From an uncultured Pelagibacteraceae bacterium (GTDB taxonomy: Bacteria; Pseudomonadota; Alphaproteobacteria; Pelagibacterales; Pelagibacteraceae), in contig CACPEJ010000004.1 in NCBI GenBank assembly GCA_902632935.1, forward strand, positions 1-56,827: a stretch of 56,827 bases of DNA, in the 5' to 3' direction. The notes below the pieces were generated by a model that ran no database searches, was not told where the DNA came from, and saw only the letters and a list, made by a program, of their open reading frames with translations. This document shows positions 37,957 to 49,118 of the stretch, piece by piece. Within the stretch, counting starts at the first letter, position 1. Each line of letters begins with the position of its first letter. The position numbers and the translations under genes are program-made.

Positions 37957-38768
37957 TTTAAATCTGATTGTATATAATTACAGATTGTTTCATAAGATTT
38001 CGCAGTTGCTTCAATTCCTTTTTCTTTGATTTCATTTTTATGAATACCATTTGAAATAATTAAAGAGTCATAATTTAAAAGATTTGCACCTTTAATATCA
38101 GTATTTAGATTATCACCAACAGAAAGAATTTTTTTACCTTTGTTATTGATGGATAAATTATAAACCTCAGGATATGGTTTGCCAAAATATACTACCTTGC
38201 CACCCATTTTTTCAAAAACCATGGCAACTGATCCTGCACAAAGTTCTCTTTTGTCGCCTCTATCTACAATTAAGTCAGGATTAGTGCAAACCATCTCTTT
38301 ATCTAAATTTTTTTCAAATAAATCTTTATAATAATTCAAATCTTTTTCAAATTTCTCAAATAACCCAGTACACAATATGTACTCTCCATCATCAATATTG
38401 TCTGACTTCATTTTTGCGAAGTCATTAAATAAATCGAAATCACGTGGTGGCCCAACATGAAAAAATTTTTTGGTGGATAAATTTTGTTTGAGATAATTTA
38501 ATGATGCTTGGCCAGATGTGAAAACATGATCTCTAATTTCTTTTTCCATACCCATTTTTTCTAAAAAGGATTTAACAACATCGTTAGGTCTTGGAGCATT
38601 TGTAAGCAGGATGTATTCTTTGCCTTTTTTTGTGATTTCTTTTAAAACGTTGATTGCTTCTTTGTGAAGGTTTATTCCATTATGAATAACACCCCATAAA
38701 TCGATATAAAAAAGCTGGTAATTATCAACGATTGAGCAGAAACCATCTTTGTCTAAATTTTTAGTCAT
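37950..38768 (-). CDS. HAD superfamily class IIA phosphatase (TIGR01459-like)
   Basis: 272 residues of the NagD-like class. The nucleophile Asp is in LFYIDLWGVIHNGINLH, then ILLTNAPRPNDVV, the cap region, GKPYPEVYNLSI and the final acidic motif SVGDNLNTDIKGANLLNYD. I use the ATG at 38768, not the TTG three bases upstream. Substrate unknown. Divergent from groES; heads the HAD-ribF-ileS-lspA run. Confidence 0.85.
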   Translation of the reverse strand: MTKNLDKDGFCSIVDNYQLFYIDLWGVIHNGINLHKEAINVLKEITKKGKEYILLTNAPRPNDVVKSFLEKMGMEKEIRDHVFTSGQASLNYLKQNLSTKKFFHVGPPRDFDLFNDFAKMKSDNIDDGEYILCTGLFEKFEKDLNYYKDLFEKNLDKEMVCTNPDLIVDRGDKRELCAGSVAMVFEKMGGKVVYFGKPYPEVYNLSINNKGKKILSVGDNLNTDIKGANLLNYDSLIISNGIHKNEIKEKGIEATAKSYETICNYIQSDLKW

Positions 38769-38837
38769 CAAAATAATCTATAACCCAAAAAATCCACAAT
38801 TTCCTACCTTTTTTAATAAACTAAATATCAAGTATAT

Positions 38838-38865
38838 CTTGAAATAGTATTACCAATCTCTATAT
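38838..38865 (+). promoter_or_regulatory. Heat-shock (sigma-32 type) promoter of groES-groEL
   Basis: CTTG (38838-38841), 17 bases, then TCTATAT (38859-38865). The alphaproteobacterial RpoH consensus is CTTG-N17/18-CYTATNT, so only one position of the -10 box differs. A start site about seven bases later would leave a 20-base leader with the strong AGGAG at 38883-38887. The same arrangement recurs before the small heat shock gene near the window end. Confidence 0.65.
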
Positions 38866-38892
38866 GAACTCCATATTTATATAGGAGAATAT

Positions 38893-39183
38893 ATGAAATT
38901 TAGACCGTTACATGACAGAGTTTTAATAGAAGTTTTAGATAGCAGCGAGAAAACTGCTGGAGGAATAATCATACCAGATACTGCACAAGAGAAGCCTCAA
39001 GAGGGAAAAGTTGTTGCTGTTGGTGGTGGTGCAAAAACTGAAGATGGGAAAAAAATTCCAATGGATGTTAAAGTTGGAGACAAAGTTTTATTTGGCAAAT
39101 GGTCAGGAACTGAAGTCAAAATTGATGGTAAAGAATACAGCATAATGAAAGAGTCCGACATTATGGGTATTTCAAGTAAATAA
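38893..39183 (+). CDS. groS: Co-chaperonin GroES
   Basis: Heptameric lid of the GroEL chamber. 96 residues; [17 protein letters not shown], the mobile loop [20 protein letters not shown] and the end [11 protein letters not shown] are all canonical. Preceded by a good Shine-Dalgarno and a heat-shock type promoter; 23 bases before groEL. Confidence 0.98.
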   Translation: MKFRPLHDRVLIEVLDSSEKTAGGIIIPDTAQEKPQEGKVVAVGGGAKTEDGKKIPMDVKVGDKVLFGKWSGTEVKIDGKEYSIMKESDIMGISSK

Positions 39184-39188
39184 TATAA

Positions 39189-40868
<1,680 letters not shown>

Positions 40869-40893
40869 CCCAATAACTCCTAATCAAAATTCT

Positions 40894-40924
40894 AAAAGGG
40901 CAGTTTTTACTGCCCTTTTTTTTT
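40894..40924 (+). terminator. Intrinsic terminator after groEL
   Basis: AAAAGGGCAGT (40894-40904), loop TTTT, ACTGCCCTTTT (40909-40919), then more T to 40924. A perfect 11-base-pair stem with a T tract: the only unambiguous rho-independent terminator I see in the window. Because the A run precedes the stem, it could also serve the methylase gene arriving on the other strand. Confidence 0.93.
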
Positions 40925-40934
40925 ACCTAAAAAT

Positions 40935-41876
40935 TTAAGATGGAGAAAAAATTAAAATTTCATGTGAATTTTTTATGTGTTTATTCCCCTTTTCAATCCT
41001 GTTTTTTCCAATTCTAGTCTCACCTTGACCCATTGTGTATTGCCATGTTGGATATAACTTTTTAAAACCTTTGTAATATTTTCTTATCGTCGGGCAATCG
41101 TTATAAGATAGTATAAATCCACCCTTATGTTTTTTTAACATGTCTCTTAGCCTCTCATGTGGAAAATCCCTATGGTGAACAGGTATATTTCTCATAGGGT
41201 AAACTCCTTTAAACATTTTAGAGTCAGGCCCAATGAAATAGGGGGGATCACAATACAAGAAGTCGTTTTTATGTTTTTTTAAGACTTTTTCAAAATCTCC
41301 TTGATTCACGGATAATTTTCCAGGTTTAAAATTTTTAATTTTTTCCAACATTTTTTGATATTTTTTTTTGTTTAAATAAATTTCTGATGTCCAGCCCATA
41401 AAGCCTGGACCATAAGATAAGTTGAAATTATAAACATAATAAACTGCTAGGGTTAAAGGGTCTAATTTAATCTCTTTTTTCCAAACTTTATTTAAGATTT
41501 TTCTTATTCTTTCAAATTCTTTAAAAGAGGGTTTTAGCTGACTAAGTTTTTTATAAAGTGCTTCTGGTTTTTTAATTTGAAAATTCCAATAATTACAAAG
41601 AATATCAAAAATATCATAACCAACTACATTGAGTCCTAAAAATTTACTCATTGCTATCTCAACAGACCCTCCGCCAAAAAAAGGAGATACTACTTTTTTG
41701 ACATGATTTGGTAACAATTCAAAAACGTGTCCCACTGCTAGAGATTTTCCTCCAGCATATCTGATTGTAGATAAAGCAACTCTTTTATATTTGTTTCGAC
41801 TTTTAGTATTTTTACTTTTAATAGATTTTAAAAAAACCTTCTTTTTATTTTTAAAAGCCATTTGAAGATTTTGCAT
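40935..41876 (-). CDS. D12-class N6-adenine DNA methyltransferase (solitary)
   Basis: 313 residues. SAM motif I is VVSPFFGGGSVEIAMSKFLG, preceded by TIRYAGGKSLA (motif X-like), and the catalytic motif IV is NDFLYCDPPYFIGP; this order is that of Dam/D12 enzymes. The first 35 residues are an extra Lys/Arg/Ser tail; an in-frame ATG at 41861 would remove five of them. No restriction endonuclease or specificity gene is adjacent, so it looks like an orphan regulatory or phage-derived methylase. Recognition sequence cannot be inferred. Confidence 0.88.
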   Translation of the reverse strand: MQNLQMAFKNKKKVFLKSIKSKNTKSRNKYKRVALSTIRYAGGKSLAVGHVFELLPNHVKKVVSPFFGGGSVEIAMSKFLGLNVVGYDIFDILCNYWNFQIKKPEALYKKLSQLKPSFKEFERIRKILNKVWKKEIKLDPLTLAVYYVYNFNLSYGPGFMGWTSEIYLNKKKYQKMLEKIKNFKPGKLSVNQGDFEKVLKKHKNDFLYCDPPYFIGPDSKMFKGVYPMRNIPVHHRDFPHERLRDMLKKHKGGFILSYNDCPTIRKYYKGFKKLYPTWQYTMGQGETRIGKNRIEKGNKHIKNSHEILIFSPS

Positions 41877-41921
41877 ATTTATTGATATATAATATTTTGT
41901 TAATGATATAAACTCAGGAAT

Positions 41922-42032
41922 ATGTCTAAAAGATATAGTGGAAAATCGTTTAAAGACTCTAGTGTCAAAAAAAAACCTAAATTAAATTTTAAAGAAAAAA
42001 GAAAACTTAAACGCGAAAAGCGAAAAAAATAA
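41922..42032 (+). CDS. Small highly basic protein
   Basis: A 36-residue reading frame beginning MSKRYSGKSFKDSSVKKK and ending in KRKLKREKRKK, preceded by AGGA (41916-41919) at good spacing. Nearly half of the residues are Lys or Arg, suggesting RNA or ribosome binding, but I recognise no family. It lies alone between the divergent methylase gene and typA; I cannot exclude a chance frame, although the start signals and absence of other coding content favour a gene. Confidence 0.5.
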   Translation: MSKRYSGKSFKDSSVKKKPKLNFKEKRKLKREKRKK

Positions 42033-42084
42033 AAATTAAAAAAAAATCCTTAATTTATTCAAGCCTAGTGTAGTTTTTTTTAAG

Positions 42085-42112
42085 TTTTCAAAAGTGTTTA
42101 AATATGTATAAG
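42085..42112 (+). promoter_or_regulatory. Candidate promoter of typA with a very short leader
   Basis: TTTTCA (42085-42090), 16 bases, then TATAAG (42107-42112). Transcription would begin near 42118-42120, only about five bases before the typA ATG at 42124, which lacks a Shine-Dalgarno sequence. The -10 is convincing, the -35 weak. Confidence 0.4.
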
Positions 42113-42123
42113 AACCCAAATTT

Positions 42124-43950
42124 ATGAATAATACTATAAGAAACATCACCATAATTGCCCATGTTGATCATGGAAAGACAACCCTAATTGATAACCTAAT
42201 GAAACAAAGTGGTTCATTTAGAGAAAATGAGGTTGTGGATGAAAGGCTGATGGACTCTGGTGAATTAGAAAAAGAGAGAGGAATTACAATATTAGCTAAA
42301 CCTGCCTCGATTAATTGGAAAGATTCTAGAATAAATATAATTGATACCCCCGGCCACAGAGATTTCGCTGCTGAAGTTGAAAGAGTGCTTAGTATGGCTG
42401 ATGGAGCATTATTACTAATAGACTCTGCTGAAGGTGTGATGCCTCAAACAAAATTTGTTTTAGCAAAAGCATTAAAACAAGGTTTAAAGCCAATTGTGGT
42501 TATAAATAAATTAGATAAATCAGATCAAAGAGCTAATGAAGTTCTAGATGAAACATTCGACTTATTTGTAAGTTTAGATGCTAATGAAGAACAACTAGAT
42601 TTCCCAGTATTATATGCAAGTGGAAGATCTGGATGGGCTGATCATGAAGTTGATGGTCCAAGAGAGAATCTTAATCCACTTTTAGATAAAATTATAGAGC
42701 ATGTTAAACCAGCTGAATTAGATAAAGCAAAACCTTTTGCTATGCTTTCTACACTTCTTTATGCTGATAGTTTCTTAGGAAGAAGTTTAGTAGGTCGAAT
42801 TTCACAAGGAACAGCAAAAGCTAATCAGGCAATTAAGGCAATCAACTTAAATGGAGAGAAAGTTGATGAAGGTCGATTAACTAAAATTTTTAGATACGAG
42901 GGAACTAAAAAAGTTCCAATTGAGGTTGGTGAAGCTGGAGATATTGTAGTTGTTGCCGGTTTAGAAAAAGCTAACGTTGCAGATACTATTTGTGATCTTG
43001 AAGTTAACGAGCCAATAGAAGCCACTCCTATAGATCCCCCAACTATGTCAATTACCATCACTGTAAATACATCGCCTTTGGCTGGTACAGAAGGTAAAAA
43101 ACTAACAAGCACACAGATTAGAGATCGATTAGTTCAAGAGGCACAAAATAATGTTGGAATTACATTTACTGAAAATGAGGGAAATGACTCTTTTGTGGTT
43201 AGTGGACGTGGTGAATTAATGTTGGAAATTTTACTTACTCAAATGAGAAGAGAAGGTTTTGAAATGACAGTGAGCCCTCCAAAAGTTCTATATAAAAAAG
43301 ATGAAAATGGAAACAAACTTGAGCCAATAGAGGAAATTACTATGGATCTTGATGAAGAGCATTCATCAAAAATAATTGATTCAATGAATAGAAGAAAAGG
43401 TAAATTAATAGAATTAAAAGACACTGGTAAAAATAAAAAGAGGCTTATATTTCATGCACCAACAAGGGGTTTGATGGGATATACAAGTAGATTTTTAACG
43501 CTGACAAAAGGAAACGGTGTCATCAATAGAATTTTTCATGAATATGGTCCATTTGAAGGTGAAATGGAGGGCAGAAGAAATGGTGCTCTAATTTCTATGG
43601 AACAAGGAAAGGCAGTTGCTTTTGCAATCTTTAATTTACAGGCAAGAGGAGAAATGTTTGTAACTCATAACGATCCTGTTTATCCTGGAATGATTGTGGG
43701 ACTATCACCTAAGCCAGGAGATATGATTATTAATGTCATGAAGGGAAAAAAATTAACCAATATGAGAACGCAGGGTACTGATGAAAATGTTGTCTTAACT
43801 CCTGTAAGAAAAATGTCGATTGCTGAACAATTAAGTATGTTAAATACAGATGAGGCTTTAGAAATTACTCCAGAGTCTTGTAGATTAAGAAAAGCTATTC
43901 TTGATCCTCATGAAAGAAAAAGAAGTGAAAAATCAGGCGCTGCTGCCTAA
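42124..43950 (+). CDS. typA: Ribosome-associated GTPase TypA/BipA
   Basis: Translation-factor GTPase implicated in ribosome assembly and stress/cold responses. 608 residues with IIAHVDHGKTTLIDNL (G1), RGITILAKPASINW (G2), IIDTPGHRDFAAEVER (G3) and VVINKLDKSDQRANE (G4), then EF-G-like domains and the TypA C-terminal domain (RTQGTDENVVLTPVRKMS). Full length. Its stop overlaps the convergent YczE-like gene by four bases. Confidence 0.97.
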   Translation: MNNTIRNITIIAHVDHGKTTLIDNLMKQSGSFRENEVVDERLMDSGELEKERGITILAKPASINWKDSRINIIDTPGHRDFAAEVERVLSMADGALLLIDSAEGVMPQTKFVLAKALKQGLKPIVVINKLDKSDQRANEVLDETFDLFVSLDANEEQLDFPVLYASGRSGWADHEVDGPRENLNPLLDKIIEHVKPAELDKAKPFAMLSTLLYADSFLGRSLVGRISQGTAKANQAIKAINLNGEKVDEGRLTKIFRYEGTKKVPIEVGEAGDIVVVAGLEKANVADTICDLEVNEPIEATPIDPPTMSITITVNTSPLAGTEGKKLTSTQIRDRLVQEAQNNVGITFTENEGNDSFVVSGRGELMLEILLTQMRREGFEMTVSPPKVLYKKDENGNKLEPIEEITMDLDEEHSSKIIDSMNRRKGKLIELKDTGKNKKRLIFHAPTRGLMGYTSRFLTLTKGNGVINRIFHEYGPFEGEMEGRRNGALISMEQGKAVAFAIFNLQARGEMFVTHNDPVYPGMIVGLSPKPGDMIINVMKGKKLTNMRTQGTDENVVLTPVRKMSIAEQLSMLNTDEALEITPESCRLRKAILDPHERKRSEKSGAAA

Positions 43951-44594
43951 TCAAAAATTTTATCAACTAAAAATAAACCTAGAGCAACGCACGGACCAAT
44001 ACCAAAAGCGAATAAAAGAGTTCCAACCCCTACTGTTCCACCTAAATACCAACCAATACTTACAACAGAAATTTCTAAAAAAGCTCTAACGGCTGCCACT
44101 GGTAAATTAGTTACTTTTTGTAAACCAATCATTAATCCATCTCTTGGTCCCGCACCAAGATTAGAAACTAAATAAATGCCCCCACCTATTCCAACCATCA
44201 TTACAGAAACTACTGCTAGGATTAATTGATTAAAATAATTTGATGGGGTTGGTACAAACTTAATACAAAGATCAATCATAAAGGCTATTATTAAGGCATT
44301 AAATATTGTACCCATTCCTGGTTTTTGGCCCAAAGGAATCCATAAAATTAAGACAGCAATACTTATTAAAAAAGTAATTGTTCCAATACTTAAATTAACA
44401 TTTAAGGAAATGCCTTGAGCTAAAACACTCCATGGAGAAGCGCCTGTAAAGGAAACAATCAATAACCCTTCACCAAGACCGAACATCGTTAGACCAAAGC
44501 ATAAAAAAAAGAAAGTAGAAAATTTTGGTTTAAAATTATATGGCTTGTCAGAACTCCAATTAACTTTTGGTATTTTCTTTATTTTTAAAAACAT
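43947..44594 (-). CDS. YczE/YitT-like integral membrane protein
   Basis: 215 residues with about five hydrophobic helices. The pattern FGLTMFGLGEGLLIVSFTGA, SPWSVLAQGIS and NLGAGPRDGLMIGLQKVTN is that of the COG2364 (YczE) family, whose role is unknown (possible transporter or regulator of peptide synthesis in Bacillus). An inverted topology repeat is suggested by the two GAxPxxxL/GAGPRDGL motifs, one in each half. Confidence 0.8.
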   Translation of the reverse strand: MFLKIKKIPKVNWSSDKPYNFKPKFSTFFFLCFGLTMFGLGEGLLIVSFTGASPWSVLAQGISLNVNLSIGTITFLISIAVLILWIPLGQKPGMGTIFNALIIAFMIDLCIKFVPTPSNYFNQLILAVVSVMMVGIGGGIYLVSNLGAGPRDGLMIGLQKVTNLPVAAVRAFLEISVVSIGWYLGGTVGVGTLLFAFGIGPCVALGLFLVDKIFD

Positions 44595-44644
44595 TTTAAT
44601 AAGTTATTTCTATTATAGATAAAGTCCACTAATGTAATTGCTAA

Positions 44645-45325
44645 ATGAGAAAATTTATAGCCATTTTGTTTATTGTAATTTTTCCAGTTATTTCCATGGC
44701 ACATATGGGTCACTACAATAAATATAACAAAATTGAAATGGAGATTTTTAGAAATGGTGAACTAATTGGATACAATTATTATTTTTTTGAAAGAAATGGT
44801 GAAGAAACTATTGTTACAAATCAATTTAAATTTTCTGTTGATCTATTGGGAACTACAATTTTTCAGGTTGAGTCATATGGTGAAGAAAAATATATCAAAG
44901 ATCAATTGATATCTTTTAATTCTAAAACTCTTCAAAATGACAAAGAAAAATTTGTAAATTTAGAATTAAATAAAAAGACTAGAAAATATGATATCAAAGG
45001 CTCCTCATTCAATGGCGAAGCAACAACTAATAATGTTATTGGAAATTGGTGGAATCATAAAATTTTGCAAGCAGGATCTCAAATAAGTCCAATATCAGGA
45101 AGTATTAAAGAACAGGTAGTTACTTTTATAGGAAAAGAAAAAATTGACCTTTATGGAAAAATTTATGATGTTGATCATTTTACACTTAAATCTAAGGATA
45201 TGAATATTCCAAAAGATAAACGATTAGACTTTGATATTTGGTACGATCAAAAAAATTTAAGAATTTTAAAAGTGTCTTACTCAAGAATGGGAAATTGGGA
45301 ATACAGATTGAAAAACTTTGAGTAA
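44645..45325 (+). CDS. Exported protein, DUF6134-like
   Basis: 226 residues with a Sec signal peptide (MRKFIAILFIVIFPVISMAH, cleavage after Met-Ala). The mature part is beta-rich: YNKIEMEIFRNGELIGYNYY, GNWWNHKILQAGSQISPISG and LDFDIWYDQKNLRILKVSYS, a pattern I associate with the DUF6134 family of uncharacterised periplasmic proteins. Isolated: divergent from the YczE-like gene and convergent with the flavoprotein gene (one-base gap). Confidence 0.7.
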   Translation: MRKFIAILFIVIFPVISMAHMGHYNKYNKIEMEIFRNGELIGYNYYFFERNGEETIVTNQFKFSVDLLGTTIFQVESYGEEKYIKDQLISFNSKTLQNDKEKFVNLELNKKTRKYDIKGSSFNGEATTNNVIGNWWNHKILQAGSQISPISGSIKEQVVTFIGKEKIDLYGKIYDVDHFTLKSKDMNIPKDKRLDFDIWYDQKNLRILKVSYSRMGNWEYRLKNFE

Positions 45326-45326
45326 T

Positions 45327-46298
45327 TTATCTCGAAATTTTTTTAAATAAGTCCCGTGCACTTATCCATCCGGACTCTAGTCTTGGTCCTACAAACCAAT
45401 CAGCACAAACACCTATTTTTTTCTTTGGATCCCAATAACTTTTAATTTTGAAAGGTTTTGAATTAGAAGAGTATTTCCAACCATGATTAAGAGAGAAGTT
45501 AATTTTAGTTTTTTTAATATTTGAAAGTTTAAAGAACTTATCAATCATAATTTTTGAATTCTCTTTCTTATTATTTTTATTTTGATTGATCTTTTTATTT
45601 GCCCACGTAAATGTACTTTGAAGGGTCCATAAATCATATTTTGATTTAAATCTTTTTTTTGAATTTTCATTACCGGCCCAACCAAGAATTGGATCTTCAA
45701 AAAGATAGCTGCTATTTGATTTCTTGTTTTTTTTTATAGCAATCATAGTAGTAATATTTGCATCCATTTTTATTGATTTTTTTAAAAAAGAATTATTTAT
45801 GAATCTTTTAGAGAGTTTTTTTAATTGTGGAAAAGGACAGGTCAAAATAATACTTTTAAAAGATCTCAATTTTCCATCAGCAAATGATAAATGCCAAAGT
45901 TTGTTTTTATAATGAATTTTTTTTAATTCACTTTGATAGTTACAATTGATTTTTTTTAATAAGTACTTGCTAATATCATTGTTCCCATTTTTACCTATAA
46001 TTTTCAGATGTTTTTTATTTTCTTTTTTTTTGGAGTTAAGAAAAATGTGTTTACCACCCCAAACCTTTAAAATTCTTTTTTTAATTAAATCTTTGGTAAA
46101 TTTTTTGAATTTTGGGGTTTTTGGTGAAAAGTATTGAGTACCATGATCAAAGCCTATATTGCCTTTCATTCTTTTGAAAGATGCACGTCCTCCTGGACCT
46201 CTCGCTTTATCAAATAGGATTACTGAATTTTTTTTATTAAGAAGATTCGCAATTGTAGCTCCGGAAATACCTGAGCCGATTACGCAAAATTCACTCAT
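45327..46298 (-). CDS. FAD-dependent amine oxidase/renalase-like oxidoreductase (COG3380)
   Basis: 323 residues with the FAD-binding start CVIGSGISGATIANLLNKK, LFDKARGPGGRASFKRM (second nucleotide motif), the His-rich FDHGTQYFSP and the C-terminal GVCADWFVGPRLESGWISA typical of renalase-like NAD/FAD proteins. Very Lys/Asn-rich in the middle. Substrate unknown. Its start overlaps the pmbA stop by four bases, so it is probably co-transcribed with tldD/pmbA. Confidence 0.82.
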   Translation of the reverse strand: MSEFCVIGSGISGATIANLLNKKNSVILFDKARGPGGRASFKRMKGNIGFDHGTQYFSPKTPKFKKFTKDLIKKRILKVWGGKHIFLNSKKKENKKHLKIIGKNGNNDISKYLLKKINCNYQSELKKIHYKNKLWHLSFADGKLRSFKSIILTCPFPQLKKLSKRFINNSFLKKSIKMDANITTMIAIKKNKKSNSSYLFEDPILGWAGNENSKKRFKSKYDLWTLQSTFTWANKKINQNKNNKKENSKIMIDKFFKLSNIKKTKINFSLNHGWKYSSNSKPFKIKSYWDPKKKIGVCADWFVGPRLESGWISARDLFKKISR

Positions 46299-47611
46299 TT
46301 ACCAGCAACAACCATTCCCTCAATCATCATGGTTGGTGAATTGGTTGCATATTTAAAATCTAAATCATTTGCGAGGGTAATATTTTTAAACATATCTTTA
46401 AAATTTCCTGCAATGGTAATTTCATTTATAGGATACTTAAACTCTCCGTTTTCGACTAAAAACCCTGTTGCACCTACAGAATAATCACCGGTTACAATAT
46501 TACTTCCGTGTCCTATAGTTTCTGTAATATAGAGACTTTTTGATTTTGAATTCAATAAATCTTTAAAACTAATATTTCCATTTTCAAAATAAAGATTGCT
46601 TGTCCCTCCACATCTTCCATTTGATTTAAGGTTTAATTTTTTTCCATTGTAAGTATCAATCAAATAATGTTTTAAAATTCCTTGGTCTACTAATTTAAGA
46701 GTATCAGTTTTAACCCCCTCGCTATCAAAATTTCTTGAGCCTAAACCTTTGAGTATGTCCGGTTTATCTAAGACATTAATTGTATCAGAAAAAATTTTTT
46801 GGTTAACTTTATCTTTTAAAAAAGAGGTTCCTCTTGATATCGCTGATGATGAAATCGCACTTGCAAAAGTACTTAGTATTCCCTTAGCTATTCTTTTGTC
46901 AAAAATTATGGCAATTTTTTCACTACCTATTTTTTTAGGGCTTAATTTTCTAATTGTTTGATCGGCAGCTTGTTTACCTAATTCTTCTGCGTCATCCAAG
47001 TCTTTCAGAAAACATTTACTAGAATATTCATAATCTCTCTCCATACTTTTTTCATCTTTGGCAACTGTAACACTCGAAGCTGTAAACGAAGATGTTTTGT
47101 AGCCAGCACAAAAACCTTCACTATTGGCTAAAATAAAATTTGATTTATTTTGAGTAAAACTAGATTCTGTATTAACAATCTTTTTATCATTGGAAGCAGC
47201 AGATTCTAATTTTTTCAAATAATCTATTTTTTGATCGTTTTCTATATGGGTATCGTCATAAAGATCTAAATCCTTAACTTCTTTGGCCAATAAATCTTTA
47301 TCTGGTAATGAATTAAATTCATCTTGAGGAGTATTTTTTGTTGTCTCAACACATTTTTCAATCAAAATGTTTAGATTATCATCAAGTAAATTAGAAGAAG
47401 ATATTGATGACTTTTTTTTTCCAATGTAAGTGGTAATGCTTATTCCAAGATCATCTGATCTATTAGACTCGTCTAGTTTTTTATTTCTAAAATTAACAGT
47501 TTCAGATACAGAGTTATTAACAATCACACTGGACTCGGTTGCGCCTAATTTCTTAGCTAAACCTAAACAATATGATGCTTTTTTTTCTAAAAATTCTTGA
47601 TCTTTGACCAT
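46295..47611 (-). CDS. pmbA: TldE/PmbA, non-catalytic partner of the TldD protease
   Basis: 438 residues of the modulator of DNA gyrase (U62) family. It lacks the HExxxH metal motif and has IIFDKRIAKGILSTFASA and VTGDYSVGATGFLVENGE, as in PmbA. With TldD it forms a heterodimeric metalloprotease that trims unfolded peptides and matures some ribosomal peptides. It immediately follows tldD, matching a 1:1 complex. Confidence 0.93.
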   Translation of the reverse strand: MVKDQEFLEKKASYCLGLAKKLGATESSVIVNNSVSETVNFRNKKLDESNRSDDLGISITTYIGKKKSSISSSNLLDDNLNILIEKCVETTKNTPQDEFNSLPDKDLLAKEVKDLDLYDDTHIENDQKIDYLKKLESAASNDKKIVNTESSFTQNKSNFILANSEGFCAGYKTSSFTASSVTVAKDEKSMERDYEYSSKCFLKDLDDAEELGKQAADQTIRKLSPKKIGSEKIAIIFDKRIAKGILSTFASAISSSAISRGTSFLKDKVNQKIFSDTINVLDKPDILKGLGSRNFDSEGVKTDTLKLVDQGILKHYLIDTYNGKKLNLKSNGRCGGTSNLYFENGNISFKDLLNSKSKSLYITETIGHGSNIVTGDYSVGATGFLVENGEFKYPINEITIAGNFKDMFKNITLANDLDFKYATNSPTMMIEGMVVAGK

Positions 47612-49033
47612 TTAAAGTTTTGTGCCACCAACAGTCATCTTATTAATTAGTATAGATGGTTGAGCAACGCCTACGGGAACACCTTGGCCAGCTTTTCCAC
47701 ATGTTCCAATACCAGGATCCATCATCATGTCATTCCCAACCATAGAAACTTCTTTTAAAATTGAAGGGCCATCTCCAATAAGTGTCGCGCCTTTAATTGG
47801 AGATCCAATTTTACCATTAACAATCTCATAAGCTTCAGTACAATTGAATACAAATTTTCCAGAGGTAATATCAACCTGTCCGCCACCAAAACTCACAGCA
47901 AAAATACCTTTATCGACAGCTTTAATCATCTCATCTTGAGTCTGATTACCACTCAGCATCATCGTATTTCTCATTCTTGGAAGAACAATATGTCTATAGT
48001 TTTCTCTTCTTCCACTACCAGTAGATTTGGTTTTCATTAAACGAGCGTTTAGACGATCTTGCATAAAATTTTTTAAAATCCCATTCTCAATTAAAACAGT
48101 TTTTTCTGTCGGAGTTCCCTCATCATCAATCGTAAGACTACCTCTTCTGTTATCAATGGTGCCATCATCAACAATTGTAACTCCCTCACTTGCAACTTTT
48201 TGGCCCATTAAATTATGAAAAGCTGAGGTTTTTTTTCTGTTAAAATCCCCTTCTAAACCATGACCAACAGCCTCATGAATTAATATTGCCGGCCAACCAG
48301 GTCCTAGCACAACTTTCATTTCACCAGCTGGTGCGGGTTTACTTTCTAAATTTACCGAAGCTATTCTCAAAGCCTCATCACAAACGCTTTTCCAGTTATC
48401 ATCTTTTAAATAAGAGTCATAAGATTGTCTTCCCCCAACACCATACACACCCGTCTCTTTTCTCCCATTTTTCTCAAGCATAACGGATACATTGAATCTT
48501 ATTAAAGGACGAACATCAGTCAAAGTTTCTCCACCAGATCTAATTATTTCAACCGATTTTTGTTCTCCCAAAAAATTAGCAGTAACTTGTTTAATGTTGT
48601 CATCTTTTGAACGCAAATAATTATTTACTTCATTAAGTATTTTAATTTTTTCATTAAGAGATTTTTGTTCAATAGGGTTGATGTTCTCATAATATTTCTT
48701 ATTAGATTTAGGAATTTCATGATTATAGGTACCTTTGACAGATTTAAGTGTCGATTTTAAATTTTCTGAAGATTGCTTTAAGGAGTTTTTTGAAATTTCA
48801 TTAGAGTGAGAATAAGCAACTACTTCATCAGAGATAGCTCTAAACCCAAATCCTAAATCTGAATTATAACTAGAATTTTTTATCTTGTTATCATCTAGTA
48901 AAATTGACTCAGATTTAGAATTTTCTAAGTACAACTCACCATCATCACATTTTTGAAGAGTATCCGAAATAATATTTTCAGCCTCACTTCTTGATAGGTC
49001 AGATTTTTCAAAGAAATTACTCATAGAAGACAT
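47612..49033 (-). CDS. tldD: Metalloprotease TldD
   Basis: Catalytic subunit of TldD/E, 473 residues. The zinc motif is HEAVGHGLEGD, and the C-terminal Cys ligand is in GTCGKAGQGVPVGVAQP; GATLIGDGPSIL precedes it. Full length. Start at 49033 or an in-frame Met three codons on. The operon is tldD-pmbA-renalase-like flavoprotein. No obvious peptide substrate gene is nearby. Confidence 0.96.
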   Translation of the reverse strand: MSSMSNFFEKSDLSRSEAENIISDTLQKCDDGELYLENSKSESILLDDNKIKNSSYNSDLGFGFRAISDEVVAYSHSNEISKNSLKQSSENLKSTLKSVKGTYNHEIPKSNKKYYENINPIEQKSLNEKIKILNEVNNYLRSKDDNIKQVTANFLGEQKSVEIIRSGGETLTDVRPLIRFNVSVMLEKNGRKETGVYGVGGRQSYDSYLKDDNWKSVCDEALRIASVNLESKPAPAGEMKVVLGPGWPAILIHEAVGHGLEGDFNRKKTSAFHNLMGQKVASEGVTIVDDGTIDNRRGSLTIDDEGTPTEKTVLIENGILKNFMQDRLNARLMKTKSTGSGRRENYRHIVLPRMRNTMMLSGNQTQDEMIKAVDKGIFAVSFGGGQVDITSGKFVFNCTEAYEIVNGKIGSPIKGATLIGDGPSILKEVSMVGNDMMMDPGIGTCGKAGQGVPVGVAQPSILINKMTVGGTKL

Positions 49034-49118
49034 TAAATAGATTGTTTCAAAGATTTTTCAACTAGAGTATTTTACGCATGTACATATATGGGACAAATTA
49101 GTAATAAAACATCTAATT

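Noticed and set aside
49034..49118. Possible small gene or structured element between tldD and the DCC-family gene
   Set aside because: The short ATG at 49088 leads to a stop within a few codons and no stable inverted repeat is visible; it is best read as a divergent promoter region.
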